A DNA stretch of 64,000 bases from Cupriavidus agavae (GTDB lineage Bacteria > Pseudomonadota > Gammaproteobacteria > Burkholderiales > Burkholderiaceae). This document shows, piece after piece, positions 24,104-32,622 of the stretch (positions are counted from its first letter, which is position 1; every line of letters begins with the position of its first letter). The stretch spans positions 62,001 to 126,000 of the forward strand of contig NZ_SGXM01000008.1 of the NCBI RefSeq assembly GCF_004217045.1. The letters are read 5' to 3'. Position numbers and translations under genes: made by a program. The notes under the pieces were generated by a model, which saw only the letters and a program-made list of their open reading frames with translations, was not told the DNA's origin and ran no database searches.

Positions 24104-26518
24104 GTGAACAACATGTCATACGCGGGTGGAGCAGGAGCGGCGGGCGTGCCCGCGGCCGGTGGCGGAGCGCGTCGGGCCATGCTCGACCATGCGGGATGGA
24201 TCCTGGCGGCTGGCGTGGCCGGTGCCGCCGTGGCGTGGATGGTGGCGGTGTCGCAACCGGCGGTGTACGGTGCCAGCGCGCTGGTGCAGGTGCTGCAGCC
24301 GCGCGAGGGCGGCGCGGCGGCCCGTCCGGCCAACAACGCCAATCTGGCGATGGCCCCGCAGGCGATGCCGCTCGACGTCGGCATGCTGCGCAGCCGTACC
24401 GTGGTGGCGCCCGTGGTGGAACGGCTGCGCATCGATATCTCGGCCCAGCCGCTGCGTGCGCCACTGGTGGGCGGGCTGGCCGCCTACTTCGCCACGCCGG
24501 GCCAGGTACGCGCGGCATGGCCGCAGAGCCTGGGCTATGCCTGGGGCGGCGAACAGATCACGGTCGACCGGCTCAACGTGCCGGACCGGCTGATCGACGT
24601 GCCGCTGACGCTTGAAGTGCTGCCCGACGACAACTACCGGCTCTACCAGGGCGATACCGCGCTGCTGTCCGGCCGCGTGGGCAAGGTCAATGAAGGCAGT
24701 GGCGTGACGCTGGCGGTCTCGCGCATCGAGGCCGAACCGGGCACGCGCTTCGTGCTCAAGCGGCATGATCTGGTGCAGACCGTGGACGCGGTCTCGAACG
24801 GGTTGCGCATCGACGCCCAGCCGGGCGACACCGGCACCGTCAGCATCGCCTGGCGCACCACGGACCGCACGGCGGCCGCCGCGCTGGTCAATGGCATCAC
24901 CGACTCGTTCATCGGCAGCCAGGCCACGCAGCGCCGCGACGATGCCGCCGCCACGCTGGCCTTCCTGTCGGGCGAAATCCCGCGCGTGAAGGCCGAACTG
25001 GAGCGCGCCGAGGCGGCGCTGACCCGCTACCGCTCGAAGGCCGGCTCGATGGCGCCGAGCCAGGACGCGCAGTCGTTCCTGTCGGGCAGCATGGACTACC
25101 AGAAGCAGATTGCGCTGCTCAAGCTGGAGCGCACCAAGCTGCTGCAGCGGTTCACCGAAGAGGCCAACGAGGTCAGGACCGTCGACAACCAGATCCAGCA
25201 GCTCGTGCGCGAGCGGCGCGAGATGGATTCGCGGTTCCAGAACCTGTCGGCCACCGAGCGCGAATCGGTGGGCCTGACGCGCGACGTCAAGGTGGCCGAG
25301 GACATGTACATGACGCTGCGCAACAAGGCCGAACAGCTCACGCTGGCGCAGCTCGACCGCAGCGGCCAGGTGCGCGTGCTCGACAGCGCGCTGGTGCCCA
25401 CGCGCCCGATGGGCCTGGGCCCGTGGCCGGCCACCACGGGCGGCGCGCTGCTGGGGCTGTGCCTGGCCATGGCGTGCGTGACGGTGCGCCAGCGCATGCG
25501 CCCGACGCTCGAAACCGTGAACGATGCCGAGGTGCGCCTGGGCCTGCCGATGCTGGGCGACATCGTCTACAGCCAGGAGCAGGCCGCGCTCGAACGTCTG
25601 GTGGACGCCCGCGCGCAGACCGCGTGGTCGCAGGCCCAGATCTCGGGCCTGCTGACGCGCCAGCCGGGCCACGCGCTGGTGCCGCAGGACGAACTCGATG
25701 ATCTCGACGAACTCGACGAGCATCGCGAGGACGATGTGGACGGCGCCGAGCGGCTGCTGCGGCTGGGGCTGCACGACCAGTTCCTGCTGGCCCGCAACGC
25801 GCCGCATTCGATGGCCGTGGAAGGGCTGCGCAGCGTGCGCGCGGCGCTGCATTTCACGCTGCGCGCCGCGCCGGACAAGGTGGTGGCGGTGACCAGCCCC
25901 ACCTCGGGCGCCGGCAAGACGTTTGCCTCGGTCAACCTGGCCGTGCTGTTTGCCGAAGCGGGGCAGCGCGTGCTGCTGATCGACGCCGACCTGCGGCGCG
26001 GCAAGGTGGCCAACTGGTTCGACCTGCCCGTGGACGTGGGGCTGGCCGAAGTGCTGGCCGGGCAGGTGCCGCTGGCCGAAGCAGTGCAGCGGACCGTGGT
26101 CAACGGGCTGTCGGTGCTGCCGGCCGGTGTGCCACCGGCCAATCCGTCCGAACTGCTGATGCACCCGGCGATGACCGCCTGCCTGCAGATGTGCCGCGAG
26201 CGATTCGACCTGGTGCTGGTCGATACCTCGCCGGTGCTGGCCGTGGCCGACGCCACGTTCGTGGCGAATCTGGCCGGCTCCACGCTGCTGGTGCTGCGCG
26301 CCGACACCACGCTGCCCGAGCACGTGGACGAAACGCTCAAGCGGCTGGGCCGCGCCGACGCGCGCCTGCTGGGCGGCATCCTGAACGGCGTCAGGCAAAA
26401 GCGCAGCAACCAGGCCGATTTCAGCAACATGAATCCGTACCTGGGCATGCCGCTGACGCTGCAGCCGGTGCCGCGCCTGCAGCGCAGCCCGGCCGCCATC
26501 GAACAACAGAAGGCCTGA
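24104..26518 (+). CDS. Wzc-type chain-length regulator / BY-kinase without tyrosine tail
   Basis: An 804-aa inner-membrane protein. GTG start at 24104 fits the AAGGGGG ribosome site better than the ATG three codons later. Order: TM1 (about 28-48), Wzz-like periplasmic region with coiled coil (about 290-420), TM2 near 445-465, an acidic linker (DELDDLDELDEHREDD), then the kinase with Walker A TSPTSGAGKT, Walker A' LLIDADLRRG and Walker B LVLVDTSP. The C-terminus has just one Tyr (NPYLGM) where Wzc kinases have a Tyr cluster, so it may control chain length without autophosphorylation or be phosphorylated elsewhere. A second, Tyr-rich Wzc is encoded at 32623-34866. Confidence 0.9.
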   Translation: MNNMSYAGGAGAAGVPAAGGGARRAMLDHAGWILAAGVAGAAVAWMVAVSQPAVYGASALVQVLQPREGGAAARPANNANLAMAPQAMPLDVGMLRSRTVVAPVVERLRIDISAQPLRAPLVGGLAAYFATPGQVRAAWPQSLGYAWGGEQITVDRLNVPDRLIDVPLTLEVLPDDNYRLYQGDTALLSGRVGKVNEGSGVTLAVSRIEAEPGTRFVLKRHDLVQTVDAVSNGLRIDAQPGDTGTVSIAWRTTDRTAAAALVNGITDSFIGSQATQRRDDAAATLAFLSGEIPRVKAELERAEAALTRYRSKAGSMAPSQDAQSFLSGSMDYQKQIALLKLERTKLLQRFTEEANEVRTVDNQIQQLVRERREMDSRFQNLSATERESVGLTRDVKVAEDMYMTLRNKAEQLTLAQLDRSGQVRVLDSALVPTRPMGLGPWPATTGGALLGLCLAMACVTVRQRMRPTLETVNDAEVRLGLPMLGDIVYSQEQAALERLVDARAQTAWSQAQISGLLTRQPGHALVPQDELDDLDELDEHREDDVDGAERLLRLGLHDQFLLARNAPHSMAVEGLRSVRAALHFTLRAAPDKVVAVTSPTSGAGKTFASVNLAVLFAEAGQRVLLIDADLRRGKVANWFDLPVDVGLAEVLAGQVPLAEAVQRTVVNGLSVLPAGVPPANPSELLMHPAMTACLQMCRERFDLVLVDTSPVLAVADATFVANLAGSTLLVLRADTTLPEHVDETLKRLGRADARLLGGILNGVRQKRSNQADFSNMNPYLGMPLTLQPVPRLQRSPAAIEQQKA

Positions 26519-26612
26519 CGGGCCACGGCGGCCCGGCGGCGCGCCACGTGAAACCGGGAAGCGTACCCGTTTCTGCGGACGCGCCGCTGTCCTTCGATAC
26601 CGGGAGGAGACC

Positions 26613-28463
26613 ATGAAACGGATCATGTTCGACGGATGCGCGGGCTGGCTGCACGAAGCGGCCGGCGCGGAAGGCGGCGCAAAGACTGGCGTGGTGCTGT
26701 GCGCGCCGCAGCTGCATGAGGCCATGTGGGCACACCGCGGCCTGCGCCACCTGGCTGACGACCTGGCGGCGGCCGGCGTGCCGGTCCTGCGTTTCGACTA
26801 CTACGGCACCGGCGATTCGGCGGGCGAGGGCGGCGAGCCCGATTTCGTGCCGCGCGCCGTGCAGAACATCGTGTCCGCCGCCGGGCAGTTGCGCGCGCTG
26901 GCGGGGGTGCAGCGGCTGGTGCTGTGCGGCTGGCGCCTGGGCGCCACGCTGGCCGTGCTGGCGGCCGAGACCATGGCGGCGCGCGACAACGGCCCGGCGG
27001 CCCTGGTGCTGATGGCGCCGGTCATCAACGGGCGGGGTTACCTCCGCGAACTGCGCGCGCTGACCGCGTTCTACGACCCGGCCCAGGCGCCCGGCGCGCC
27101 GGCATCGGCTCCGGCGGCCGCGCCCGACGCCGGCATGGATGTGCTGTCGTACCGGCTGGCCGCCGAGGCCATGCACGAGATCGGCGCGCTGCGGCTCGAC
27201 CGGCGGCCCGGTTGCCCGGCGCCGAACGTGCTGCTGCTCGACGACGCGCCGGGCAGCATGTCGGCCGTGGCGGCGCTGGGCCGGCAGTACGAGCAGGCCG
27301 GGGTGCAGGTCGATGTCCGGGATTTCTTCGACAGCCGGCTGATGATGAAATCTCCCGAGATCTCGGCCGTGCCCGAAGCCGCCTGGCGCGGCGTGGTGCA
27401 GTGGCTGGCGCCTGACGCCAGCCCGGCGGCCGAGCCGCCCCAGCCCGCCACGGTGACGCTGGCCGGCACGCACGACGTGGATGGCGTGATCGAGCATTCG
27501 GTCTGGATCGACGGTGGCAGGCAGTTCGGCGTGCTGTGCGAGCCCGCCGGCCAAGGCGATCCGCCGCGCGCCGTGGTGATCTTCCCGAACACCGGGGGTA
27601 GCCACCACGTGGGCGATGGGCGGGCCTTCGTGCTGCTCTCGCGGGCACTGGCGCGCCGTGGCTTTGCCGCGTTGCGGCTCGATGTCTCCACGCTCGGCGA
27701 CAGTCCCGGCGCGGCCCGCGAGATGGCGGTGCCGCGCGCCTACGCGCCGCGTCCGCGCGAGGATGTCAGTGCCGCCGTGGATTGGGCGCGCGCACGCGGC
27801 CATACGCATATCGTGATGGCCGGGGTGTGCTCGGGCGCCTATCTGAGCTTCCAGGCCGCGCTGACCAACCCCAGCGTGACCGGCGTGGTGATGGCCAACG
27901 CACTGAAATTCCTGTGGCGCGACGCCGACGATGCCGCCGAGCACAGCGGCGAGACCACGCTGCGCGACTACCTGTTCGCTGCGCGCAACGCGCGCAACTG
28001 GCAGCGCCTGATGCGCGGCGACATTCCCGTGGGCCGGATCGCCGCCAAGGTCGGCCAACGGCTGGCGCGGCTGTTCGCCCCGAGGCCGGCGCCCGGCGTG
28101 GCCGAAGTGGATCCCGAGCCGGACCACGCACGCGACGCCATGGCGCGGCTGAGCCGGCGCGGTGTGCAGCTGGACCTGCTCTATGGCGTGGACGATGCCG
28201 GACTCGCGCTGGCCGGGCGTTGTTTCGGCGATGGCTGGCAGGCGCTGCACGACCTGCCCGGCGTCAGCGCCCACCGCTGCGCGCAGCTCGACCACGCCAT
28301 GATCCTGGCGCCGAGCCGCGAGACCTTCCTGGCCTTCCTGATGCAGAACCTGCGGCGCCAGCAGACGCTGGCCGAGCCGGCAGCCGGGGCCGAGGCTGCG
28401 CCGGCCACGGGCGGAGCCGTGGGGGCCGTGGGGGCAATGGCGGCCGCCGGTGGCGGTGTGTGA
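26613..28463 (+). CDS. Tandem alpha/beta-hydrolase protein of the EPS locus
   Basis: A 616-aa protein with two hydrolase-like domains in tandem. Domain 1 (about 1-270) resembles EPS/exosortase-associated hydrolases, with FDYYGTGDSAG near 61-71, but its nucleophile elbow is GWRLG (Arg108 for Ser). Domain 2 (about 285-590) has DVSTLGDSPG and the elbow G-V-Cys406-S-G, so it may use Cys or be inactive. No signal peptide. The C-terminal 40 residues are Ala/Gly-rich. Good ribosome site (GGGAGGAGACC). Located between the kinase and flippase genes, it might add or remove an acyl group on a lipid-linked intermediate; this is inference. Confidence 0.78.
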   Translation: MKRIMFDGCAGWLHEAAGAEGGAKTGVVLCAPQLHEAMWAHRGLRHLADDLAAAGVPVLRFDYYGTGDSAGEGGEPDFVPRAVQNIVSAAGQLRALAGVQRLVLCGWRLGATLAVLAAETMAARDNGPAALVLMAPVINGRGYLRELRALTAFYDPAQAPGAPASAPAAAPDAGMDVLSYRLAAEAMHEIGALRLDRRPGCPAPNVLLLDDAPGSMSAVAALGRQYEQAGVQVDVRDFFDSRLMMKSPEISAVPEAAWRGVVQWLAPDASPAAEPPQPATVTLAGTHDVDGVIEHSVWIDGGRQFGVLCEPAGQGDPPRAVVIFPNTGGSHHVGDGRAFVLLSRALARRGFAALRLDVSTLGDSPGAAREMAVPRAYAPRPREDVSAAVDWARARGHTHIVMAGVCSGAYLSFQAALTNPSVTGVVMANALKFLWRDADDAAEHSGETTLRDYLFAARNARNWQRLMRGDIPVGRIAAKVGQRLARLFAPRPAPGVAEVDPEPDHARDAMARLSRRGVQLDLLYGVDDAGLALAGRCFGDGWQALHDLPGVSAHRCAQLDHAMILAPSRETFLAFLMQNLRRQQTLAEPAAGAEAAPATGGAVGAVGAMAAAGGGV

Positions 28464-28554
28464 CAGCGAACAGACGCATGGGCCGCTATCGACGCATGCT
28501 GAGGCACGGGTGGATGAGGGTCCGCCCGACCGTACATGAAGAAGGCGATGACCG

Positions 28555-29877
28555 ATGTCCCCGATCGTTAAGCGCATCATTGCCGGCATCGGCGCCAATA
28601 CGTACGACCAGCTGGCCAACATCGCGATGCAACTGGCATCGCTGCCGATCTTCCTGAGCCACTGGGACCTGCACACCTACGGCACGTGGCTGGTGATCTC
28701 GGCCATTCCCTCGTATCTCTCGATGGCCGATGTCGGCATGGTCACCGTGGCTGGCAACCGCATGAGCATGCTGGCCGGGGCCGGCGAGATGCCGGCCGCC
28801 AACCGCGTGTTCCAGAGCGCTCAGATGTTCATCCTGCTGACCTGCGCGAGCATTGCGATGCTGGCGATACCGGCCGCGCTGCTGCTGCCGGTGCCCGAAC
28901 TCGGCAGTCTGGACATGCGCCTGGCCCTTGCCGCGCTGTTGGCCAGCGTACTGCTCTCGCTGGGGGCGGGGCTGTCGAACGCGGCGTTCCTGTCCACGGG
29001 CCGCTATGCGCAGGGCGTGACGATGAACGTGACCGCACGGCTGCTGGAATGGGCGGGCGGCATCGCGGGCCTGCTGCTGGCCGGCACGTTCGCGGCGGTG
29101 GCCTGCGGCATGCTGGCCGTGCGCGTGGCCACGCTGCTGTGGATCAGCCGCCAGAGCACCAGTACGCGCGCCGGCCTGTCATGGGGCATGGGCGACGCCG
29201 ACTGGGCCGAGGTGCGCGCGATGCTCAAGCCGTCGATCGCCTTCATGACCTTCCCGATTTCCAACGCGCTGACGTTCCAGGGCTTCACGCTGCTCACCGC
29301 CCACCTGCTGGGACCGGCGGCGGTGGCCGTGTTCAACACCTACCGCACCGTGGCGCGCGTGGCCGTGCAGGTGACCTCCACGCTGAGCCATGCGCTCTGG
29401 CCCGAGTTCGCCCGCATGTTCGGCAGCGGCCAGTTGGACGCGCTGCGCCGGCTGCTGCTGCGCACCGCGCTGATTGGCGCGCTCGGCGCCATCGCGCTCA
29501 GTGCCGTGCTGTACGTGTGCGCGCCGCTGCTGCTGCGGATCTGGACCAAGGGCGAGATCCCGTTCCATGCCTCGGTGATGGCGGCCTTCCTGTGTTACGC
29601 GGCGGTGGCCGGGCTCTGGCACATCCCGCGCGTGGTGCTGCTGGCAACCAACCAGCATGGCCGGCTTGGGGTGGCGGCCCTGGCGCTGAGCGCGCTGTCG
29701 CTGCTCGGTGCCTGGGTGCTGGGCACCCAGATGCAGATCATGGGCCTGGTCGTCGCCATGATCGGCGGCGAGGTGCTGGCCATGTCCGTGTGCCTGTGGC
29801 TCACGGCGCAAACCTTCCTGTCCCGCGACAATCCTGCGGAGGAGCTAGATGAAAGTAGCGCTGTCCACTATCGGTAA
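28555..29877 (+). CDS. wzx: Wzx-like oligosaccharide flippase
   Basis: A 440-aa polytopic membrane protein with about twelve hydrophobic segments and a short cationic N-terminus, the profile of the MATE/Wzx polysaccharide transporter superfamily. N-terminal IIAGIGANTYDQLANIAMQL and SLPIFLSHWDLHTYGTWLVI match flippases of EPS loci. It would flip undecaprenyl-linked repeat units to the periplasm for polymerisation. The 3' end overlaps the next glycosyltransferase gene by 29 bases, indicating one operon. The alternative, an MOP-family exporter of another product, is unlikely here. Confidence 0.88.
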   Translation: MSPIVKRIIAGIGANTYDQLANIAMQLASLPIFLSHWDLHTYGTWLVISAIPSYLSMADVGMVTVAGNRMSMLAGAGEMPAANRVFQSAQMFILLTCASIAMLAIPAALLLPVPELGSLDMRLALAALLASVLLSLGAGLSNAAFLSTGRYAQGVTMNVTARLLEWAGGIAGLLLAGTFAAVACGMLAVRVATLLWISRQSTSTRAGLSWGMGDADWAEVRAMLKPSIAFMTFPISNALTFQGFTLLTAHLLGPAAVAVFNTYRTVARVAVQVTSTLSHALWPEFARMFGSGQLDALRRLLLRTALIGALGAIALSAVLYVCAPLLLRIWTKGEIPFHASVMAAFLCYAAVAGLWHIPRVVLLATNQHGRLGVAALALSALSLLGAWVLGTQMQIMGLVVAMIGGEVLAMSVCLWLTAQTFLSRDNPAEELDESSAVHYR

Positions 29878-31069
29878 GTTCCACACCTTCGACCTGGCGC
29901 GCGAGCTGCACGCCCGGGGGCACGAACTGACGGTCTTCACGGGCTATCCACGCTTCAAGCTGCGCGGCGAGCGGCTGCCGGACTCGGTGATCCGCACGTT
30001 TCCGTGGCTGCACGCGCCGTGCGTCAAGCTGGGCGCGCGCTTTGGCTACGACCGCGCGTTCATGCGCGAACTGGTGCACTGGAGCCTGGAGGCGTTTGGC
30101 CGCCATGTGGAGCGGAACATCCCCGAGTGCGACGTGTACGCGGGGCTGTCGTCGTCGGCGGGCAACGCGGGCCGCATCGTCAAGGCACGCGGCGCGGCGT
30201 ACATCTGCGACCGTGGCTCGTCGCATATCCGCATCCAGGACCAGATCCTGGCCGAGGAATATGCGCGCTGGGGCATGCCGTACAAGCCCAACGATCCGCG
30301 CGTGATTGCGCGCGAGGAGCGCGAGTATGCCGAGGCGGACATGATCACGGTGCCGTCGAGCTTCGCGTACCGGTCGTTCCTCGATGCCGGCGTGTCCGAG
30401 CGCAAGCTGCGGCTGATTCCGTACGGTGTGGACCTGTCGCGCTTCCAGAAGGTGGGCGAACCATCCACCGAGACGTTCGACGTGCTGTTCGTGGGCGGCG
30501 TCAACCTGCGCAAGGGTATCCCGTACCTGCTCCAGGCGTTTGCGAAGGTCACGCACCGGGCCAGGCGGCTGACCATCGTCGGCGCGTGCGATCCCGACAT
30601 GCAGGCGTGGCTGCGCACCAGCGGGCTGCCGATGGAGCACGTGACGCTGACGGGGTCGGTGCCCCAGCCGCGTCTCAAGGAGTACATGAGCCGCTCGCAC
30701 GTGATGGTGCTGCCGAGCGTGGAGGAGGGGCTGGCGCTGGTGCAGGCGCAGGCGCTGGCGTGCGGCTGCCCGGTGATCGGCACCCATAACTCGGGCGGCG
30801 AGGACCTGTTCACCGACGGCGAGGAAGGCTACATCGTGCCGATCCGCGACGCCGACGCGCTGGCCCAGCGCATGCAGAACCTGGCGGACGAGCCGTGGCT
30901 GCAGCAGATCATGGGCGCCGCGGCGCTGAGCCGGGTGCGCCGCATCGGCGGGTGGTCCACGTACGGCGGCCGCGTGGCCGCGCTGATGGAAGAACTGGCC
31001 ACGCGCCGACCGCGCGACGCCAAAGCCATCGATGGCGCGCTGGCCGCAAGAGAGATCGGAACATGCTGA
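29849..31069 (+). CDS. Family 4 glycosyltransferase
   Basis: A 406-aa GT-B glycosyltransferase beginning inside the flippase gene with GGAGGAGCTAG before the ATG. The C-terminal donor-binding half has VLFVGGVNLRKGIPYLLQAF and the acidic E-x7-E motif region VLPSVEEGLALVQAQALACG, typical of GT4 enzymes. The N-terminus (KVALSTIGKFHTFDLARELH) is the usual acceptor domain start. It adds a sugar to the EPS repeat unit in the cytoplasm; which sugar cannot be told. Overlaps the acetyltransferase gene by 7 bases. Confidence 0.92.
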   Translation: MKVALSTIGKFHTFDLARELHARGHELTVFTGYPRFKLRGERLPDSVIRTFPWLHAPCVKLGARFGYDRAFMRELVHWSLEAFGRHVERNIPECDVYAGLSSSAGNAGRIVKARGAAYICDRGSSHIRIQDQILAEEYARWGMPYKPNDPRVIAREEREYAEADMITVPSSFAYRSFLDAGVSERKLRLIPYGVDLSRFQKVGEPSTETFDVLFVGGVNLRKGIPYLLQAFAKVTHRARRLTIVGACDPDMQAWLRTSGLPMEHVTLTGSVPQPRLKEYMSRSHVMVLPSVEEGLALVQAQALACGCPVIGTHNSGGEDLFTDGEEGYIVPIRDADALAQRMQNLADEPWLQQIMGAAALSRVRRIGGWSTYGGRVAALMEELATRRPRDAKAIDGALAAREIGTC

Positions 31070-31626
31070 TCGCCAAGGAAGACCCGTCGGTAGGCCCGTC
31101 GTTCTCGCTGCAGAACCGCGTGCTGCGCCAGATCTGGAACTGGGCGTGGCTGCTGCTGTTCCGCTTCAGCCCCCGGCCCCTGCACGGCTGGCGCAGCTTC
31201 CTGCTGCGCGCGTTCGGCGCCGAGATCGGCGCCCACGTGCACGTGTATCCCACCGTGAAGATCTGGGCGCCGTGGCGGCTGTCGATCGAGGACTACGCGG
31301 GCGTGGCAGACGGCGTGACCCTCTACAACATGGGCCACATCCACCTGGGCCGCCGCTGCGTGGTATCGCAGGGTTCGCACCTGTGCGCCGGCTCGCACGA
31401 CTACAACAGCAGCAACTTCCAGCTCATCACCGCGCCGATCACCGTGGGCGCGTTCGCCTGGGTCTGCGCCGAGGCATTCATCTCGCCGGGCGTGGAGCTG
31501 CCGGAAGGCGCGGTCATCGCCCCGCGCTCGGTGGTCACCAAGTCACTGCCCACGTCATGGACCGTCTATGGCGGCACGCCGGCCAAGGTGATCGGCAAGC
31601 GGGTGAAGCACGAGGAGTGGGAGTGA
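31063..31626 (+). CDS. wcaF: Hexapeptide-repeat acetyltransferase, WcaF-like
   Basis: A 187-aa protein with left-handed beta-helix hexapeptide repeats (VHVYPTVKIWAPWRLSIEDY, then VAEGV-type turns through VGAFAWVCAEAFISPG). The ending TVYGGTPAKVIGKR is standard for the family. The start MLIAKEDPSVG overlaps the preceding stop; the longer frame from 30895 is an artefact in the upstream gene. It is closest in form to the putative colanic-acid acetyltransferase WcaF and would O-acetylate an EPS sugar with acetyl-CoA. Last gene of the plus-strand operon. Confidence 0.9.
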   Translation: MLIAKEDPSVGPSFSLQNRVLRQIWNWAWLLLFRFSPRPLHGWRSFLLRAFGAEIGAHVHVYPTVKIWAPWRLSIEDYAGVADGVTLYNMGHIHLGRRCVVSQGSHLCAGSHDYNSSNFQLITAPITVGAFAWVCAEAFISPGVELPEGAVIAPRSVVTKSLPTSWTVYGGTPAKVIGKRVKHEEWE

Positions 31627-31691
31627 TTTTTCTCCCCTCTCCCACTTGTGGGAGAGGGGCGGGGGAGAGGGGCGGGGGAGAGGGGAGAAAA
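31627..31691. repeat. CTCCCCTCTCCC hairpin repeat, copy 2, with 13-base tandem expansion
   Basis: The left arm TTTTTCTCCCCTCTCCC is followed by three tandem 13-base versions of the right arm (from 31648, 31661 and 31674; core GGGAGAGGGG). The first right arm can pair locally and the last can form a 16-base stem with the left arm (31628-31643 with 31676-31691). It lies between the convergent acetyltransferase and GT2 genes and is the likely terminator for both. Confidence 0.8.
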
Positions 31692-31707
31692 CCAGGGATA
31701 AACGCGC

Positions 31708-32574
31708 CTACACCTGTTCCGTCGTTCCCTCCGGCACGCGTTCCACCGCCTCCACCGGCTTCTGCTTCGCCTCCCTGACCTTCAGCACGATCATGTACTC
31801 GTAGAACGCGCGCAGCAGCGAATACGTCAGGCCGGCGCGCCCGTCCAGGATGCCGCCGCGCACCAGGTACAGCAGCAGGAACATCACCACGGGCCGCAGC
31901 GGCAGGCGGTAGTAGAACTCTTTCTGATGGAAGCGGCGCTCGTTGCGGTCGCTGTCGAAGAACGCGCGCCAGAGGCTGAACTGCGTGCCGTTGGCCTGGT
32001 TCAGGAGGATCTGTTCCGCTTCGAACGTGCTGTAGCGGTTGTGCTTGTCGTACCAGTGCGCAATGCCCTTGCTGAACGGAAAGTGGTCGAAATGCTCGGC
32101 GATGTCGCGCGTCGGACCATCCACCAGCGTGACCGGGTTGCAGAGCCGTTCATAGCGGATGCGGTCGGGGCGGAACAGGCGGATGTTGAACGGGGACGGC
32201 GCCACGTGGCGCAGCCAGGCGCCCAGGAAGTGGTCGCGCCGCCGCACGCGGAAGGCCACCGCGTCGCCGGCCTGCGCCACGGCGCGCTGCATGGCGCTGG
32301 CGAGTTCGGGCGTGACCCGCTCGTCGGCGTCGGAGTAGTAGACCCAGCGGTGCTTGAAGTCGATGTTGCGCAGCCCCCAGTTCTGGTGGGCCGACCAGTT
32401 GTCGAACGGCCGCTGCACCACGCGCGCGCCGAACTGGCGCGCGATCTCGACGGTCCGGTCGTCGCTGACCGAGTCGTACACCACGATATCGTCGGACCAT
32501 GCCAGGCTGCGCAGGCAGCCCGGCAGGTCTTGTTCCTCGTTCTTTGTCAGGACCAGTACGGAAATGCCGCTCAT
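31708..32574 (-). CDS. Family 2 glycosyltransferase
   Basis: A 288-aa GT-A glycosyltransferase related to WaaE/KdtX-type enzymes. The N-terminus ISVLVLTKNEEQDLPGCLRS is the nucleotide-binding start of GT2 enzymes, and YYSDADERVTPE carries the DxD metal motif (DAD). A C-terminal hydrophobic stretch (VVMFLLLYLVRGGILDG) suggests membrane association. Last gene of the minus-strand wza-wzb-wzc operon, 48 bases after wzc. It adds a sugar to the EPS unit; donor unknown. Confidence 0.9.
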   Translation of the reverse strand: MSGISVLVLTKNEEQDLPGCLRSLAWSDDIVVYDSVSDDRTVEIARQFGARVVQRPFDNWSAHQNWGLRNIDFKHRWVYYSDADERVTPELASAMQRAVAQAGDAVAFRVRRRDHFLGAWLRHVAPSPFNIRLFRPDRIRYERLCNPVTLVDGPTRDIAEHFDHFPFSKGIAHWYDKHNRYSTFEAEQILLNQANGTQFSLWRAFFDSDRNERRFHQKEFYYRLPLRPVVMFLLLYLVRGGILDGRAGLTYSLLRAFYEYMIVLKVREAKQKPVEAVERVPEGTTEQV

Positions 32575-32622
32575 ATCGGTATCCCCGGGCGCACCGGGCG
32601 CCCGTGTCAGGTGGATCGGAGG

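Noticed and set aside
24116..26725. 869-codon minus-strand open frame
   Set aside because: Antisense of the first Wzc-type gene, rich in His/Gln/Arg and without motifs.
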